Position numbers and translations under genes: made by a program. Below, piece after piece: positions 16,320 through 24,891 of a stretch of DNA of 64,000 nt (position 1 is its first letter; each line of letters opens with the position of its first letter). Below the pieces are notes generated by a model that saw nothing but the letters and a program-made list of their open reading frames with translations, had not been told where the DNA came from and searched no databases. Source of the stretch: an uncultured Pseudothermotoga sp. (GTDB lineage: Bacteria; Thermotogota; Thermotogae; Thermotogales; DSM-5069); assembly GCA_937995655.1 (NCBI GenBank), contig CALKJI010000005.1, forward strand, positions 1 through 64,000, read 5' to 3'.

Positions 16320-17671
16320 TCTCTTACCGCCTGTTCTACTTCATAGAATGAAGCGGTCTTTGGCTCAAACATGAGTATCACAGTACCTATCGGTCCATTT
16401 CTTTGTTTTCCTATGATTATCTCAGCTTCGTGAGGTTCATGTATGCGATCACTCTTCTTATAGTATTCATCCCTATATATGAAAAGGACGGTATCTGCGT
16501 CCTGCTCAATTGCGCCAGATTCTCTCAAATCACTTAGGCGGGGTCTCTTGTCCTCTCGAGCCTCCACGGCTCGCGAGAGCTGAGAAAGGGCAACGACCAC
16601 TATGTTCAGTTCTCTGGATAGCAGCTTTAAAGACCTTGAGATCTCCGAAATCTCCTGCTGGCGGCTTTCAGAAAAACCACCACGCACATGCATCAGTTGC
16701 AGGTAGTCGATGAAAATAGCATCGATATTGTATTCTCTCTTCATTCTTCGAGCTTTCGCGCGTAACGTTCTTGGGTCTAAAGAAGGTTCATCATCAACGA
16801 TCAAGTTGGCTTTATAAAGTACTGAAGCACCTACAGTCAACCTATCCCATTCTTCGTTAGTAAGGAAACCTGTTCGAAGTTTGTGTAAGTCAACCCTCGA
16901 TTCTGTGCAAAGTAATCTTTGAGCGAGTTGCTCTTTTGACATTTCTAAGCTGAAAAGGCCAATGGAAAAATTGAATTTGACTGCCATGTTTCGTGCAATT
17001 GTCAGAGCGAAAGCAGTTTTTCCAACGGAAGGGCGTGCTGCAACAATCACAAGATCAGACTTGTGAAAGCCTGTTGTCTGTCTGTCCAGGGATTTCAGAC
17101 CTGTTGGCAATCCACTCACAACCGCCCCTGGTTCCAAGACATTTGAACTTCTTGTTCTCAAATCTTCAAGGTTTTCAAATACTTGGTGCATGATAGCACC
17201 GATGTGTTCATAAGTTTTTGTAGTCCGAGATTCTGCTATGTCAAAGACAACTCTCTCGGCTTCATCCAAAATATCATCAACTTCTTTTTCGCCGTAGGCA
17301 GATTCAACAATATTTCTTCCTGCTTCGATGAGACTTCGCAAGATTGATTTGTCTCTGACTATCTTCGCATAGTGCATTACGTGGGCTGAAGTTGGTACAC
17401 TTTCAGCTAGTTTCGCAACGTCTAAGTCAGTACCTACGAATTTCATTTGTCCATTCTTTCTCAGTTCTTCACAAACGGAAAGTATATCAATAGGATCTCC
17501 TCTCTCATATAGTCTTTCCATTACTGAAAAAATAGCTTGATGTTTCTTTGAATAAAAATCCCCGTTTCTGAGTATTTCCATCACATCGTTGACAACACTT
17601 GGATCGATTAAGATACTCCCCAATACTGCTTCTTCGGCTTCGAGATTGTTTGGTGGGACCATCTGCGTCAT
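16316..17671 (-). CDS. dnaB: Replicative DNA helicase DnaB
   Basis: A 451-residue hexameric replication-fork helicase. The N-terminal collar domain begins PPNNLEAEEAVLGSIL, then a linker, then the RecA-like motor with Walker A ARPSVGKTAFALT, Walker B-like IDAIFIDYLQLM, and the arginine-containing KQRNGPIG near the end. No intein is present. The start is ATG at 17671 behind GGAG; an upstream in-frame GTG at 17812 must be rejected because that extension would translate the tRNA-Ala gene and its terminator. No convincing promoter is seen between that terminator and the ATG. Confidence 0.96.
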   Translation of the reverse strand: MTQMVPPNNLEAEEAVLGSILIDPSVVNDVMEILRNGDFYSKKHQAIFSVMERLYERGDPIDILSVCEELRKNGQMKFVGTDLDVAKLAESVPTSAHVMHYAKIVRDKSILRSLIEAGRNIVESAYGEKEVDDILDEAERVVFDIAESRTTKTYEHIGAIMHQVFENLEDLRTRSSNVLEPGAVVSGLPTGLKSLDRQTTGFHKSDLVIVAARPSVGKTAFALTIARNMAVKFNFSIGLFSLEMSKEQLAQRLLCTESRVDLHKLRTGFLTNEEWDRLTVGASVLYKANLIVDDEPSLDPRTLRAKARRMKREYNIDAIFIDYLQLMHVRGGFSESRQQEISEISRSLKLLSRELNIVVVALSQLSRAVEAREDKRPRLSDLRESGAIEQDADTVLFIYRDEYYKKSDRIHEPHEAEIIIGKQRNGPIGTVILMFEPKTASFYEVEQAVRE

Positions 17672-17700
17672 ATGATCACTCCCAATAGAGAATTTAGCAC

Positions 17701-17727
17701 AAAAAACGGAGCTTATGAAGCTCCGTT
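17701..17727 (-). terminator. Terminator of tRNA-Ala transcript
   Basis: On the minus strand a perfect 10-bp stem (AACGGAGCTT / AAGCTCCGTT, 3-nt loop) starts immediately after the encoded CCA and is followed by a run of T. It separates the tRNA from dnaB, although dnaB may depend partly on read-through. Confidence 0.85.
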
Positions 17728-17803
17728 TGGTGGAGCCGATGGGATTCGAACCCACGGCTTCTACCTTGCGAAGGTAGCGCTCTCCCAGCTGAGCTACGGC
17801 CCC
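17728..17803 (-). tRNA. tRNA-Ala (anticodon CGC)
   Basis: A 76-nt cloverleaf with encoded CCA: acceptor GGGGCCG/CGGCTCC, D arm GCTC..GAGC, anticodon stem CTACC/GGTAG with loop TTCGCAA, T arm GTGGG-TTCGAAT-CCCAT. Anticodon CGC reads GCG (Ala). Confidence 0.97.
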
Positions 17804-17813
17804 AACACACAAG

Positions 17814-17841
17814 ATTATATCTTATGTACCGAATTTTTCAA
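17814..17841 (-). promoter_or_regulatory. Promoter of tRNA-Ala
   Basis: On the minus strand TTGAAA (17836-17841), a 16-bp spacer and TATAAT (17814-17819). Initiation near 17807 is 4 nt upstream of the tRNA. The -35 overlaps the 3' end of the tetR gene. Confidence 0.75.
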
Positions 17842-18395
17842 CTTTCTTTCATCAAACCACGTAGGATCAAAGCTTGTATGGCCTCAGTTGCAGAAGATCC
17901 ACTCATAACTTGCGCAATCAATTTTGCAGCGGCCTTGGAATCAACATCTGGATGTACAATTTGATTTTGCTTACCTTCTTCTATGAGTTTTGCCACTTTG
18001 TCTACAAAAACATCATAGCGTTCTTTCAAACGTGACCAGGTCGTCTCAGATTCCTCAGTGCTGGTATTGAGAACGGCTGGCCTTTCCCTTTCTATAACTT
18101 TTGATAGGATCTTTCTGCTCGTGACAAAGTCTATGTAAGCCTTCAGAAATCGCTTGATCTTTTTCACATAATAATTTTCATTCTCTATTTCCCTGAAGAT
18201 ATGCTTTTCAAGTTCTTCAAGAGCATTGTTCCAGATCTCCTCGAAGAGAATTTCCTTACTGGGAAAGTAGTAATATATCAGTGCTTTACGTACTCCTGCA
18301 CGCTGAGCGATTTCTTCGACACTCACGCCGTCAAAACCTTTTTCAGAAAAGGCATTTCTCGCTGCCTCAAGAATCCTTTCACGTGTATCTGACAT
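17838..18395 (-). CDS. TetR/AcrR-family transcriptional regulator
   Basis: A 185-residue one-domain repressor. The N-terminal helix-turn-helix is canonical: RERILEAARNAFSEKGFDGV, then VEEIAQRAGVRKALIYYYFPSKE (about 5-50). The C-terminal ligand domain has no specific signature. The start is ATG 18395, 7 nt after AAGGAG; an in-frame upstream start at 18413 would lie in the leader. It follows the radical SAM gene on the same strand after 42 nt containing two hairpins. A palindrome at 19904-19917 in front of the radical SAM gene is a good candidate for its operator, giving negative autoregulation of the pair (inference). Confidence 0.92.
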   Translation of the reverse strand: MSDTRERILEAARNAFSEKGFDGVSVEEIAQRAGVRKALIYYYFPSKEILFEEIWNNALEELEKHIFREIENENYYVKKIKRFLKAYIDFVTSRKILSKVIERERPAVLNTSTEESETTWSRLKERYDVFVDKVAKLIEEGKQNQIVHPDVDSKAAAKLIAQVMSGSSATEAIQALILRGLMKES

Positions 18396-18404
18396 TCTTT
18401 CACT

Positions 18405-18444
18405 CCTTGCCAATGCAAGGAAGTGAGGGTAGATCCCTCACTTC
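18405..18444 (-). promoter_or_regulatory. Two adjacent hairpins between radical SAM gene and tetR; one masks the tetR SD
   Basis: On the transcribed minus strand a perfect 10-bp stem with 5-nt loop (18420-18429 pairs with 18435-18444) covers the radical SAM stop codon. Next to it a 6-bp stem CCTTGC/GCAAGG (18405-18410 with 18415-18420) includes part of the AAGGAG that serves tetR. No U tract follows, so this is not a classical terminator. It could lower tetR translation or stabilise the upstream mRNA. Confidence 0.5.
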
Positions 18445-19886
18445 AATTTCTTATCGACGGCAAGAGCTTCTTCTTTGTTTGCGTATCGCTTCATGCGTGT
18501 TTCATAATTGTATATTCCCCTGTTTACAGGATATCTGTCAGCATATCCATGTTCATACCAAAGTTTGTCGGCATAGGTTTTCCATTCTTCAGCTAACTTG
18601 TCAAGTTCATCTGACAGGTCTTCTACTACTCTCTCTGAGCCTTCATGCTGTGGTATAGCATTGAAATGCTTCACCATGGCTCTGTAAACCTTTGGATTAT
18701 CGATGATTGGACATGGCCTGAACAAATTATTCGAATAGGGTACCATTCGTTTGTAAGATTCAAAGAATGGTGATTTGAGTATTTCCAAGACAGATTTCTC
18801 TCTGATGCTGTCAACTGCGAATTGCTGGAAGACACAGGGTTCGACATATCCTTTGGCATTGACATGGAAGTACTTTGCGCCTGCCGCAAGACAGCCATGA
18901 GTCAAAAATCCATGGTTCCAAAAGTCGGCTACGAACGCAAATTTCCCACCAAGTCTAACTTCGTCGGTTTTAAAAAATCTCTCATATCTCTGCTGAGCCG
19001 TTGGGACAAGGTCCATCGATGCATTGATTCCCACTGGCATGTACTGAAAGACCCAGGCATATACAACTTGTTGTTCTTCAAGGAACTTCCAGAATTCATC
19101 TTTCATCAATGTATCATGATTCATTCTGGTCGCAGTAATTGATGCCCCAAAAGGCACACCGTGTTTTCTCAGTCTCTCCCAAGTCTCCATGATTGATTTG
19201 AAAACGCCCCTGCCACGTCTCCAATCTGTATCAAGTTCAAAACCTTCGACGGATATTGCAGGTGTTGCATTTCCAAGTTTCGAGAGTTTTTCTGCTACGT
19301 CATCGGTTATGAGAGTTCCATTGGTATATATGAGAAAGTAGTTATCATCAAACTCTTCAAGTATTTCGAGCAGATGAGGCCAATAGAACGGTTCTCCACC
19401 AGTGATAACCCAGAAATAAATTCCCAGGTCGTTAGCCTCTCTAATGACCTTCTCGACTTCTTCTTTTGTAAGCTCGTACTTTCGACCATACATTCCTGCA
19501 TAACAACCGACGCAGTTCAGGTTGCAGGCGTAAGTGGGGCTTATAACACCAAGTTTAGGCAGAACAACCTTATGTTCATGCATTTTCTGCTGTCTCAAAG
19601 GTTCCCCAATTGCAAATTCGTTGATTATGAGGTTGTTTACAATTTTTTCAACACACTTTGGGCTCGATCTTCTAAAAACATTGACCCAACTTGTTATCAT
19701 AGGGTGTTTTTCTTTAGCCATGATTGCCAGTTTTTTCAAACCACTCTTTGCTGGTTCTTTTGTAAACGCACTCAGTGTAGAAAAAAGTCTATACAGTCCA
19801 TCTTCATCTGTGTGATGAAGAACTGTTGAGACAAGCTTTCCCGCTTGCCTGTAAATCACTCCTTTGATTCCTCCCACCACAGGCAT
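18438..19886 (-). CDS. Radical SAM protein with SPASM/twitch-like C-terminus
   Basis: A 482-residue radical SAM enzyme. The first 110 residues form an extra N-terminal domain I do not recognise. The cluster motif is CNLNCVGC (Cys121, 125, 128), followed by the GGEP motif at about 163-166 that contacts SAM. Further C-terminal cysteines (332 in GCLAAG, 351 in EPCVF, 392 in RPCPII) resemble a twitch/SPASM auxiliary-cluster site, as in peptide-modifying and anaerobic maturation enzymes. The start is ATG 19886, 7 nt after AGGAGG; ATG 19892 is too close. No small precursor peptide is seen beside it. Paired with a TetR gene and a palindromic operator. The substrate is unknown. Confidence 0.85.
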   Translation of the reverse strand: MPVVGGIKGVIYRQAGKLVSTVLHHTDEDGLYRLFSTLSAFTKEPAKSGLKKLAIMAKEKHPMITSWVNVFRRSSPKCVEKIVNNLIINEFAIGEPLRQQKMHEHKVVLPKLGVISPTYACNLNCVGCYAGMYGRKYELTKEEVEKVIREANDLGIYFWVITGGEPFYWPHLLEILEEFDDNYFLIYTNGTLITDDVAEKLSKLGNATPAISVEGFELDTDWRRGRGVFKSIMETWERLRKHGVPFGASITATRMNHDTLMKDEFWKFLEEQQVVYAWVFQYMPVGINASMDLVPTAQQRYERFFKTDEVRLGGKFAFVADFWNHGFLTHGCLAAGAKYFHVNAKGYVEPCVFQQFAVDSIREKSVLEILKSPFFESYKRMVPYSNNLFRPCPIIDNPKVYRAMVKHFNAIPQHEGSERVVEDLSDELDKLAEEWKTYADKLWYEHGYADRYPVNRGIYNYETRMKRYANKEEALAVDKKLK

Positions 19887-19903
19887 AATCATACCTCCTT
19901 TAC

Positions 19904-19917
19904 TGACTGGTCGGTCA
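19904..19917. promoter_or_regulatory. Palindromic operator, probably for the adjacent TetR regulator
   Basis: TGACTG-GT-CGGTCA: 6-bp half sites, one mismatch, 2-bp centre. It lies just upstream of the SD of the radical SAM gene. On the minus strand CATAAT-like and TATATC-like sequences lie just upstream, so the site would overlap or follow the promoter. The GAC-x-G-x-x-x-GTC form is common in TetR-family operators. Confidence 0.55.
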
Positions 19918-19961
19918 AATTATGAAGGATATAAGTGACATTTAAATTACTAAAAGGTAAC

Positions 19962-21194
19962 TCAATTATTGCGAAGGGAGTTCAGCCTCTCCCATATCAT
20001 CTTGGTGGCACGAGTATCGTCTTCGTTATAATCGAGGACCGTCTTCAAGTAAGATTCGTCATGTGTGCTCAACCAAAGTTGGAAATACCTGCTTGCTCTC
20101 AAACCGTCAAGGTTCGTGCGCCAACGAAAGTCGTACAGACGTGCCACACTCTTGAGCGAATAGGTAAAAAGAGGAAGTGCAATATGCTTGCAGAGAATCT
20201 GATAAATATCGACAAATCTTTTCTTGATCTTTAGAACCGAAGATCTGAATTCTGGCCACCTCTCCGATAGACTAGAAAATCTCGCGGGTTCATAAGGGCA
20301 GTAATGATAGATAGGTCCGTCGGTCTGGTCAAGAAAAGTAATAACTTTCGCAAAGACCGTTTGTTCTTGCTCTTCATTTTCAGACAAGAAGGGGATATAA
20401 CTTTCGTCTAATAGGATACCAAACAGATAGTCAAAGTTTCTGTTGGCGTGGGATTCGATATCGAGAAAAACGCCATCAGGAAGCTCTTGATATTCAGACA
20501 GAACAATCTCTCTTTTCTCGATGAGGGCGACCGCTTTCTTTTTGATTTTTTCAAGACTCTCCTTGGAGATATTTTTGAATTCTTTGGTTTGAATGAGTGC
20601 TGTCAAGCTATCGATACCATCTTCGATCAATCTGATCCTTGTTTTGTCCTTCAGTCCATGTATTGCCAGCAAGTCTTGTTTCTTCACCAAGACATCGGTA
20701 CAGCTCAAAACATGAGGGCAGGTCTTGCATTGTGAAACGGGTTTTGGCTCTGGTAGATCTTGAGTTTTAAGTTCCGCAATATTTTCGATCAAAGCAAACA
20801 AGCGCGTCAAACCGTCCCTCCAGTCGATTTGTCTTGTGAAATGTGGTGAGTCTATAAGTATTTGCGAGACGATATATCCGGCACTTGAAAAAACATAGCC
20901 ATGAAAAGCGGCTTCTATGATGTATTTGTTCTTAAAACTTTTGGCGGTCTTTCTGAGTACTATTTTCCATTTATCACCGTCTGGGACAGCCGCCTGTGGA
21001 TCAGAAACAAGGTTCAGACCGAACAACTCTGTACTCAGAATGGGTTTTTCAACTGAAAAACCAAGCCTCATCATCTCTCTTGTTTCTTGCTCAGAAAGAA
21101 TATCTTGTCTGTTTCTGTATTCTTTTTCCAAAGAATATTTTCTTGGGCATATCAAGAATTGTTCTATATCCTCAAACCAGACCTCTTCATGCAT
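19962..21194 (-). CDS. TM0106-family RecB-like putative nuclease
   Basis: A 410-residue protein of the TM0106 family (TIGR03491). It has an N-terminal WFEDIEQFLICPRKYSLE segment typical of RecB/Cas4-like nucleases, then QCKTCPHVLSC, whose cysteines could bind a metal or Fe-S cluster. A middle helical part resembles helix-hairpin-helix repeats (ASLAIHGLKDKTRIRLIEDGI-like). The C-terminal RNase H-like domain has DIES near 256 and a terminal DYNEDDTRAT. The natural substrate is unknown. Start ATG at 21194 within the hutH stop region (8-nt overlap), behind GGTGGAAAG. An upstream in-frame start at 21242 would lie deep in hutH. Confidence 0.85.
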   Translation of the reverse strand: MHEEVWFEDIEQFLICPRKYSLEKEYRNRQDILSEQETREMMRLGFSVEKPILSTELFGLNLVSDPQAAVPDGDKWKIVLRKTAKSFKNKYIIEAAFHGYVFSSAGYIVSQILIDSPHFTRQIDWRDGLTRLFALIENIAELKTQDLPEPKPVSQCKTCPHVLSCTDVLVKKQDLLAIHGLKDKTRIRLIEDGIDSLTALIQTKEFKNISKESLEKIKKKAVALIEKREIVLSEYQELPDGVFLDIESHANRNFDYLFGILLDESYIPFLSENEEQEQTVFAKVITFLDQTDGPIYHYCPYEPARFSSLSERWPEFRSSVLKIKKRFVDIYQILCKHIALPLFTYSLKSVARLYDFRWRTNLDGLRASRYFQLWLSTHDESYLKTVLDYNEDDTRATKMIWERLNSLRNN

Positions 21195-22701
21195 GATCTT
21201 TCCACCATTCATATGCGACTGATCTGACCTTAGTTTCGACAAAGTTTCGAACCCTTAGAAATTGATCGTTGAGGAAGGTGTCGTCAGAAGAATCTTCCAA
21301 AAGCGGTCTAATTTGATCAGCCAATGCTTCGTTTTTCACAGAAGACCTCAAAGGTCGACGAAATTCAAGGGCTTTTACAGCGCACATCAGTTCGATAGAA
21401 ATTAGCGAGACAACATTTTCAAGAATTTTTAAAGCCTTCAGACATGCATTCATACCCATGCTTACGTGATCTTCTTGGTAAGCACTTGTTGGGATTGAAT
21501 CAACCGATGCCGGATACGCCAAGACTTTATTCTCGTTACACAAGGCAGCTGCTGTGTATTGCCAAATCATATAACCAGAGTTGAGCCCACTTCTTTGAGA
21601 TAAGAACGGTGGCAGGCCTTCATTGACCTTCGGGTTCAGAATCCTGTCAATTCTCCTTTCAATGATATTGCCAAGATCGGTTAAGGCTATTGAAAGAAAA
21701 TCTGCCGCGAGCGCCAAGGGTTCTCCATGAAAATTGCCCTGGGATATGATCTGATCGTTGAAGACCAAGGGGTTGTCTGTAGCTGAATTGATTTCTGTTT
21801 GCGTTGTTTTTCTCACATAATTTACTGTATCTAGAACAGCACCATAGACTTGCGGTATACACCTCAACGAATAGGCATCCTGCACCCTTGGACAATTTCT
21901 ATGTGATTCCCTTAACTGGCTGCCTTCGAGAAAATCTTTCATCATTCTTGCAATTATCCTTTGTCCCTCATGTGGCCTTGCAAGCCAAACGATGTCTTCA
22001 TAGGCATCGGAGGAAGAAAAAAGAATATCTGCCGATAGGGAAGCAACTTGGGTTGCAAAATATACCAAATTCAAAACATCGTTGACAGCAGTGCATAGAT
22101 TTGCCGACATCGCCTGTGTACCGTTCACAAGACTCAGTCCTTCTTTTTCTGCCAAATTAATGGGCTCTATCTGCTTTTCTTTCAAAATTTTACTCGATGG
22201 TACTTTAGCACCATTTTCTAATACATAACCTTCACCAGTGATCACCAAAGCCATGTGAGCAAGTGGAGCCAAATCGCCACTGGCACCGACCGATCCCTTC
22301 GCCGGAACAAAGGGTGTGACTCTTTTGTTGAGGAGCTCGCAGATCTTCTGTACTACAACGGGTCTGACACCTGAAAAACCAAGGGCCAACGAATTTGCTC
22401 TTATCAACATCATAGCTCGGACGGTTTCTTCGCTGAGGGGTTCACCTACACCACAGGCATGGGATAGTAAAATGTTGCGCTGAATTTTTATCAAATCATC
22501 TTTTGTAATCCTTGTAGTTGCCAGCGCGCCAAATCCTGTATTCACACCATAAACGGTTCTTTCACTCTGAAGAACTTTCTCGACGACTTGTCTACTCTTT
22601 TGCATCTTTTGAATTGCTGTAGATGGGAGTGAAACTTGTTCGAAGTATCTGGAGACTTTGATAACATCTTGGATTGTCAAGAATTCTCCGATTGTTATCA
22701 T
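21187..22701 (-). CDS. hutH: Histidine ammonia-lyase
   Basis: A 504-residue MIO-dependent ammonia-lyase converting L-histidine to urocanate. The Ala-Ser-Gly that cyclises to MIO is at 140-142 (GSVGASGDLAPLAHM). H81 (LLSHACG) and the QEDHVSMG segment correspond to the histidine-specific residues of Pseudomonas HutH, arguing against phenylalanine or tyrosine lyases. Y51 and the VYGVNTGFG loop are present. Start ATG 22701 behind GGGGG. No hutU, hutI or formiminoglutamase lies nearby; it is followed only by a nuclease gene. A -10 (TATACT) is seen at 22734-22739 on the minus strand. Confidence 0.93.
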   Translation of the reverse strand: MITIGEFLTIQDVIKVSRYFEQVSLPSTAIQKMQKSRQVVEKVLQSERTVYGVNTGFGALATTRITKDDLIKIQRNILLSHACGVGEPLSEETVRAMMLIRANSLALGFSGVRPVVVQKICELLNKRVTPFVPAKGSVGASGDLAPLAHMALVITGEGYVLENGAKVPSSKILKEKQIEPINLAEKEGLSLVNGTQAMSANLCTAVNDVLNLVYFATQVASLSADILFSSSDAYEDIVWLARPHEGQRIIARMMKDFLEGSQLRESHRNCPRVQDAYSLRCIPQVYGAVLDTVNYVRKTTQTEINSATDNPLVFNDQIISQGNFHGEPLALAADFLSIALTDLGNIIERRIDRILNPKVNEGLPPFLSQRSGLNSGYMIWQYTAAALCNENKVLAYPASVDSIPTSAYQEDHVSMGMNACLKALKILENVVSLISIELMCAVKALEFRRPLRSSVKNEALADQIRPLLEDSSDDTFLNDQFLRVRNFVETKVRSVAYEWWKDHA

Positions 22702-22733
22702 TCAATCGCCCCCAATTTTTACCGTCCAATCAT

Positions 22734-22771
22734 AGTATAGCGAAAAAAATACGATTCAGTTGTGATATACT
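22734..22771. promoter_or_regulatory. Divergent promoters for hutH (-) and the zapA-murI operon (+)
   Basis: Minus strand: TATACT at 22734-22739 with only a weak -35. Plus strand: extended -10 TGATATACT at 22763-22771, with no -35 hexamer. The two -10 elements are about 25 bp apart in a 92-bp gap, so polymerases compete for the same DNA. Confidence 0.5.
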
Positions 22772-22793
22772 TTATTTTCAAGGGGTGAAAACG

Positions 22794-23048
22794 TTGGACA
22801 AACTCAACGAACTTGAAACTCTTGTTGAGAAAGTTTTACAGGATTACCAAAGGCTGAAAGAGGAAAACGAGCAACTTTGGAGTCAAATGAATGAAGCTTT
22901 GAGCAAAATTGAAAGGCTGGATAAGGAAAAAAGGGAGCTCGAGACACTTGTAGAAAGTTATCGTAATTCTTTAAGTTCGCTCGTTGAAAGATTGCAAAAA
23001 ATAATAGGGGTTACGGAGAATGCATATGAAGAAAAGTATCACAGTTAG
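22794..23048 (+). CDS. Small coiled-coil protein upstream of zapA (ZapB-like?)
   Basis: An 84-residue protein that is almost wholly a predicted coiled coil (LNELETLVEKVLQDYQRLKE onward, with regular Leu/Ile heptads), ending in a short polar tail. The start is TTG at 22794, 8 nt after AAGGGG; a longer in-frame start at 22674 would read into the hutH 5' end. Position before zapA and size suggest a cell-division accessory protein of ZapB type, but coiled coils give little specific similarity. Overlaps zapA by 23 nt. Confidence 0.7.
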   Translation: MDKLNELETLVEKVLQDYQRLKEENEQLWSQMNEALSKIERLDKEKRELETLVESYRNSLSSLVERLQKIIGVTENAYEEKYHS

Positions 23049-23286
23049 ACTTGGTGAAAAAACATATGATCTCATGACTGATGCAAATGAGGAAGAGCTC
23101 ATAAATGTTCTGAATCGACTTCAAACCCAGTATTCTCAAATCAGAAACAATGCAAAAGATGCGCAGATAGATGAAATTCTGATCGTGATGCTCGCAAATA
23201 CTTTGTTGGATCAGGTTAGATATGAAAAGGCTATTTCTCAGCTCGTTACAAAACTCAATCGGTTTGCTGAAAGAAAGGGGATTTAA
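23026..23286 (+). CDS. zapA: ZapA-like cell division protein
   Basis: An 86-residue protein with the ZapA layout: a short beta N-terminus (KSITVRLGEKTYDLMTDA), then a helix with LANTLLDQVRYEKAISQLVTKL, the tetramer-forming coiled coil. ZapA promotes FtsZ bundling at the Z ring. ATG 23026 is 7 nt after GGAG; the in-frame ATG at 23020 is too close to it. Embedded between a coiled-coil gene and murI, a wall/division setting. Confidence 0.78.
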   Translation: MKKSITVRLGEKTYDLMTDANEEELINVLNRLQTQYSQIRNNAKDAQIDEILIVMLANTLLDQVRYEKAISQLVTKLNRFAERKGI

Positions 23287-23287
23287 G

Positions 23288-24058
23288 TTGAGAATAGGAC
23301 TTTTCGACTCAGGTATTGGTGGTCTGACGGTATTAGCTCAGCTTGTAAAGTACACTCCAGAGGCTGAGTATTTTTATGTTGCTGACACGCTGAACGCTCC
23401 CTTTGGGACTAAAACGCAAGATCAAGTACTGACGATATCTCTTAAAGTCATCAGTTTTCTGCAGAAACTTGGTGTTGATTGCGTTGTGACTGCATGCAAC
23501 ACAGCTGATTCGTCAATCCGATCAGCAAGAATAGACTTACAGATACCGTATTTTGGAATTCTTGATTTTGAGATCCCCGAAGATATGAAAAAAGCCGCTG
23601 TGATCGCGACAAAGTTCACTGCTGAAAGCGGAGTTTATTCCAGGATTCTGAGGTCAAAAGGTGTCGAAGAAGTGATCGAAATCCCATGCCAGAGTTTTGT
23701 CAAGATAGTTGAAGAAGATTTGATAAATTCACCTATGGCAGACGAGGAAATCGAAAATTGTATGAGTACTATCAGAAACACCGATATTTCCAATTTGATC
23801 TTGGGCTGTACTCATTTTCCTTTCTTGGCAGACCGAATAAAGGCTCACTTCCCAAAGTTGACCCTCTTTGACCCCGCACAAAGCGTCGCAAAAAAAGTCT
23901 CACAAAAATTTGTGAAAACCAATGATAATCAGGGAAAAGTGAATTTTTACGTCACAAAAGATCCTTCAGGTTTTTTGGCGAAAATTGTAAAATATCAATC
24001 GCTTTTCTCATTACCTTTCACAGTCCAGCAAATTGATTTGGAGGATTCACAAAGGTGA
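23288..24058 (+). CDS. murI: Glutamate racemase
   Basis: A 256-residue racemase making D-glutamate for peptidoglycan. It contains FDSGIGGLTVL at 6-16, catalytic Cys70 in TACNTADS and the second Cys near 175 in LGCTHFPF, plus the NAPFGTK turn equivalent to the usual PYG. Start TTG 23288 with AAAGGGG 7 nt upstream; an in-frame ATG at 23222 lies inside zapA. Overlaps rapZ by 4 nt. Confidence 0.94.
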   Translation: MRIGLFDSGIGGLTVLAQLVKYTPEAEYFYVADTLNAPFGTKTQDQVLTISLKVISFLQKLGVDCVVTACNTADSSIRSARIDLQIPYFGILDFEIPEDMKKAAVIATKFTAESGVYSRILRSKGVEEVIEIPCQSFVKIVEEDLINSPMADEEIENCMSTIRNTDISNLILGCTHFPFLADRIKAHFPKLTLFDPAQSVAKKVSQKFVKTNDNQGKVNFYVTKDPSGFLAKIVKYQSLFSLPFTVQQIDLEDSQR

Positions 24059-24891
24059 GAAAACTCTTGGTTGTTTCGGGACTATCAGGTGCAGGTAAAA
24101 GTACTGCCGTTAAGGTTCTTGAAGATCTCGGATTTTTCTGCATTGACAATCTGCCGCCTATCCTGATCAAGGATTTCATAGCCCTTTTGGCTAATTCATC
24201 TGTTGAGAAGGTAGCACTGGTCATAGACGTAAGAAGTGCTCAATTAGGTGATGCTGTTCAGGCAGTTCAGAAATTGATTGAGAACTATGGTAATTCTGTC
24301 ATGGTGATTTTCCTTGAAGCTTCTGTTGAGGAATTGCTCAGAAGGTTTGCAACGACACGCAGACGTCATCCTCTTGAAGGAGCTTTAAGTTTGCAACAAG
24401 CGATTTTGAAAGAGAAAGAAATGCTTGAAGAGATTAGAGAAATATCAACAGTCATAGATACTACAGATCTCGATATACATTCCCTACGAGAAAAAATAAG
24501 CTCTTTGCTGAAAGAAGAAGAACAATTCATGATTAGAATCAGGAGTTTTGGATTTAAATACGGTATGCCGCTCGACACAGACTTTGTGATAGATACCCGT
24601 TTCTTGCCCAATCCTTTTTATGAAAAGGAATTGGCGTCGCTCGATGGTAGAGATGAGAAAATAAAGGAATTTTTTAAAAAGCACGATGTTGTAGAACGAT
24701 TCATAAAAAATGCTGCAGAGATGATAATCCTGGCTTCAGAGGGGTACACAAAAGAAGGAAGGACGACTATGACTGTTTCAGTAGGCTGTACTGGTGGAAG
24801 GCACAGATCGGTTTACGTGGTCGAGAGACTTTGTGAAGTTCTCAAGGGTGACTTCATAATTCATGTGGAACACAGGGATGTGAACAGATGA
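24055..24891 (+). CDS. rapZ: RapZ/YvcJ-family nucleotide-binding protein
   Basis: A 278-residue P-loop protein. Walker A GLSGAGKST is at 9-17. The C-terminal RapZ domain has the GCTGGRHRSVYVVERL signature near 244-259. In enterobacteria RapZ steers RNase E to GlmZ and senses GlcN6P; in Gram-positives YvcJ binds GTP/ATP and its role is less clear, so a small-RNA adaptor role is not implied here. GTG start overlapping murI by 4 nt. The order rapZ-yvcK-whiA is the widely conserved one. Confidence 0.93.
   Translation: MRKLLVVSGLSGAGKSTAVKVLEDLGFFCIDNLPPILIKDFIALLANSSVEKVALVIDVRSAQLGDAVQAVQKLIENYGNSVMVIFLEASVEELLRRFATTRRRHPLEGALSLQQAILKEKEMLEEIREISTVIDTTDLDIHSLREKISSLLKEEEQFMIRIRSFGFKYGMPLDTDFVIDTRFLPNPFYEKELASLDGRDEKIKEFFKKHDVVERFIKNAAEMIILASEGYTKEGRTTMTVSVGCTGGRHRSVYVVERLCEVLKGDFIIHVEHRDVNR

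Noticed and set aside
17672-17812. N-terminal extension of DnaB through an in-frame GTG at 17812
   Set aside because: This stretch is the tRNA-Ala gene plus its terminator read in translation. A proper SD and ATG exist at 17671.
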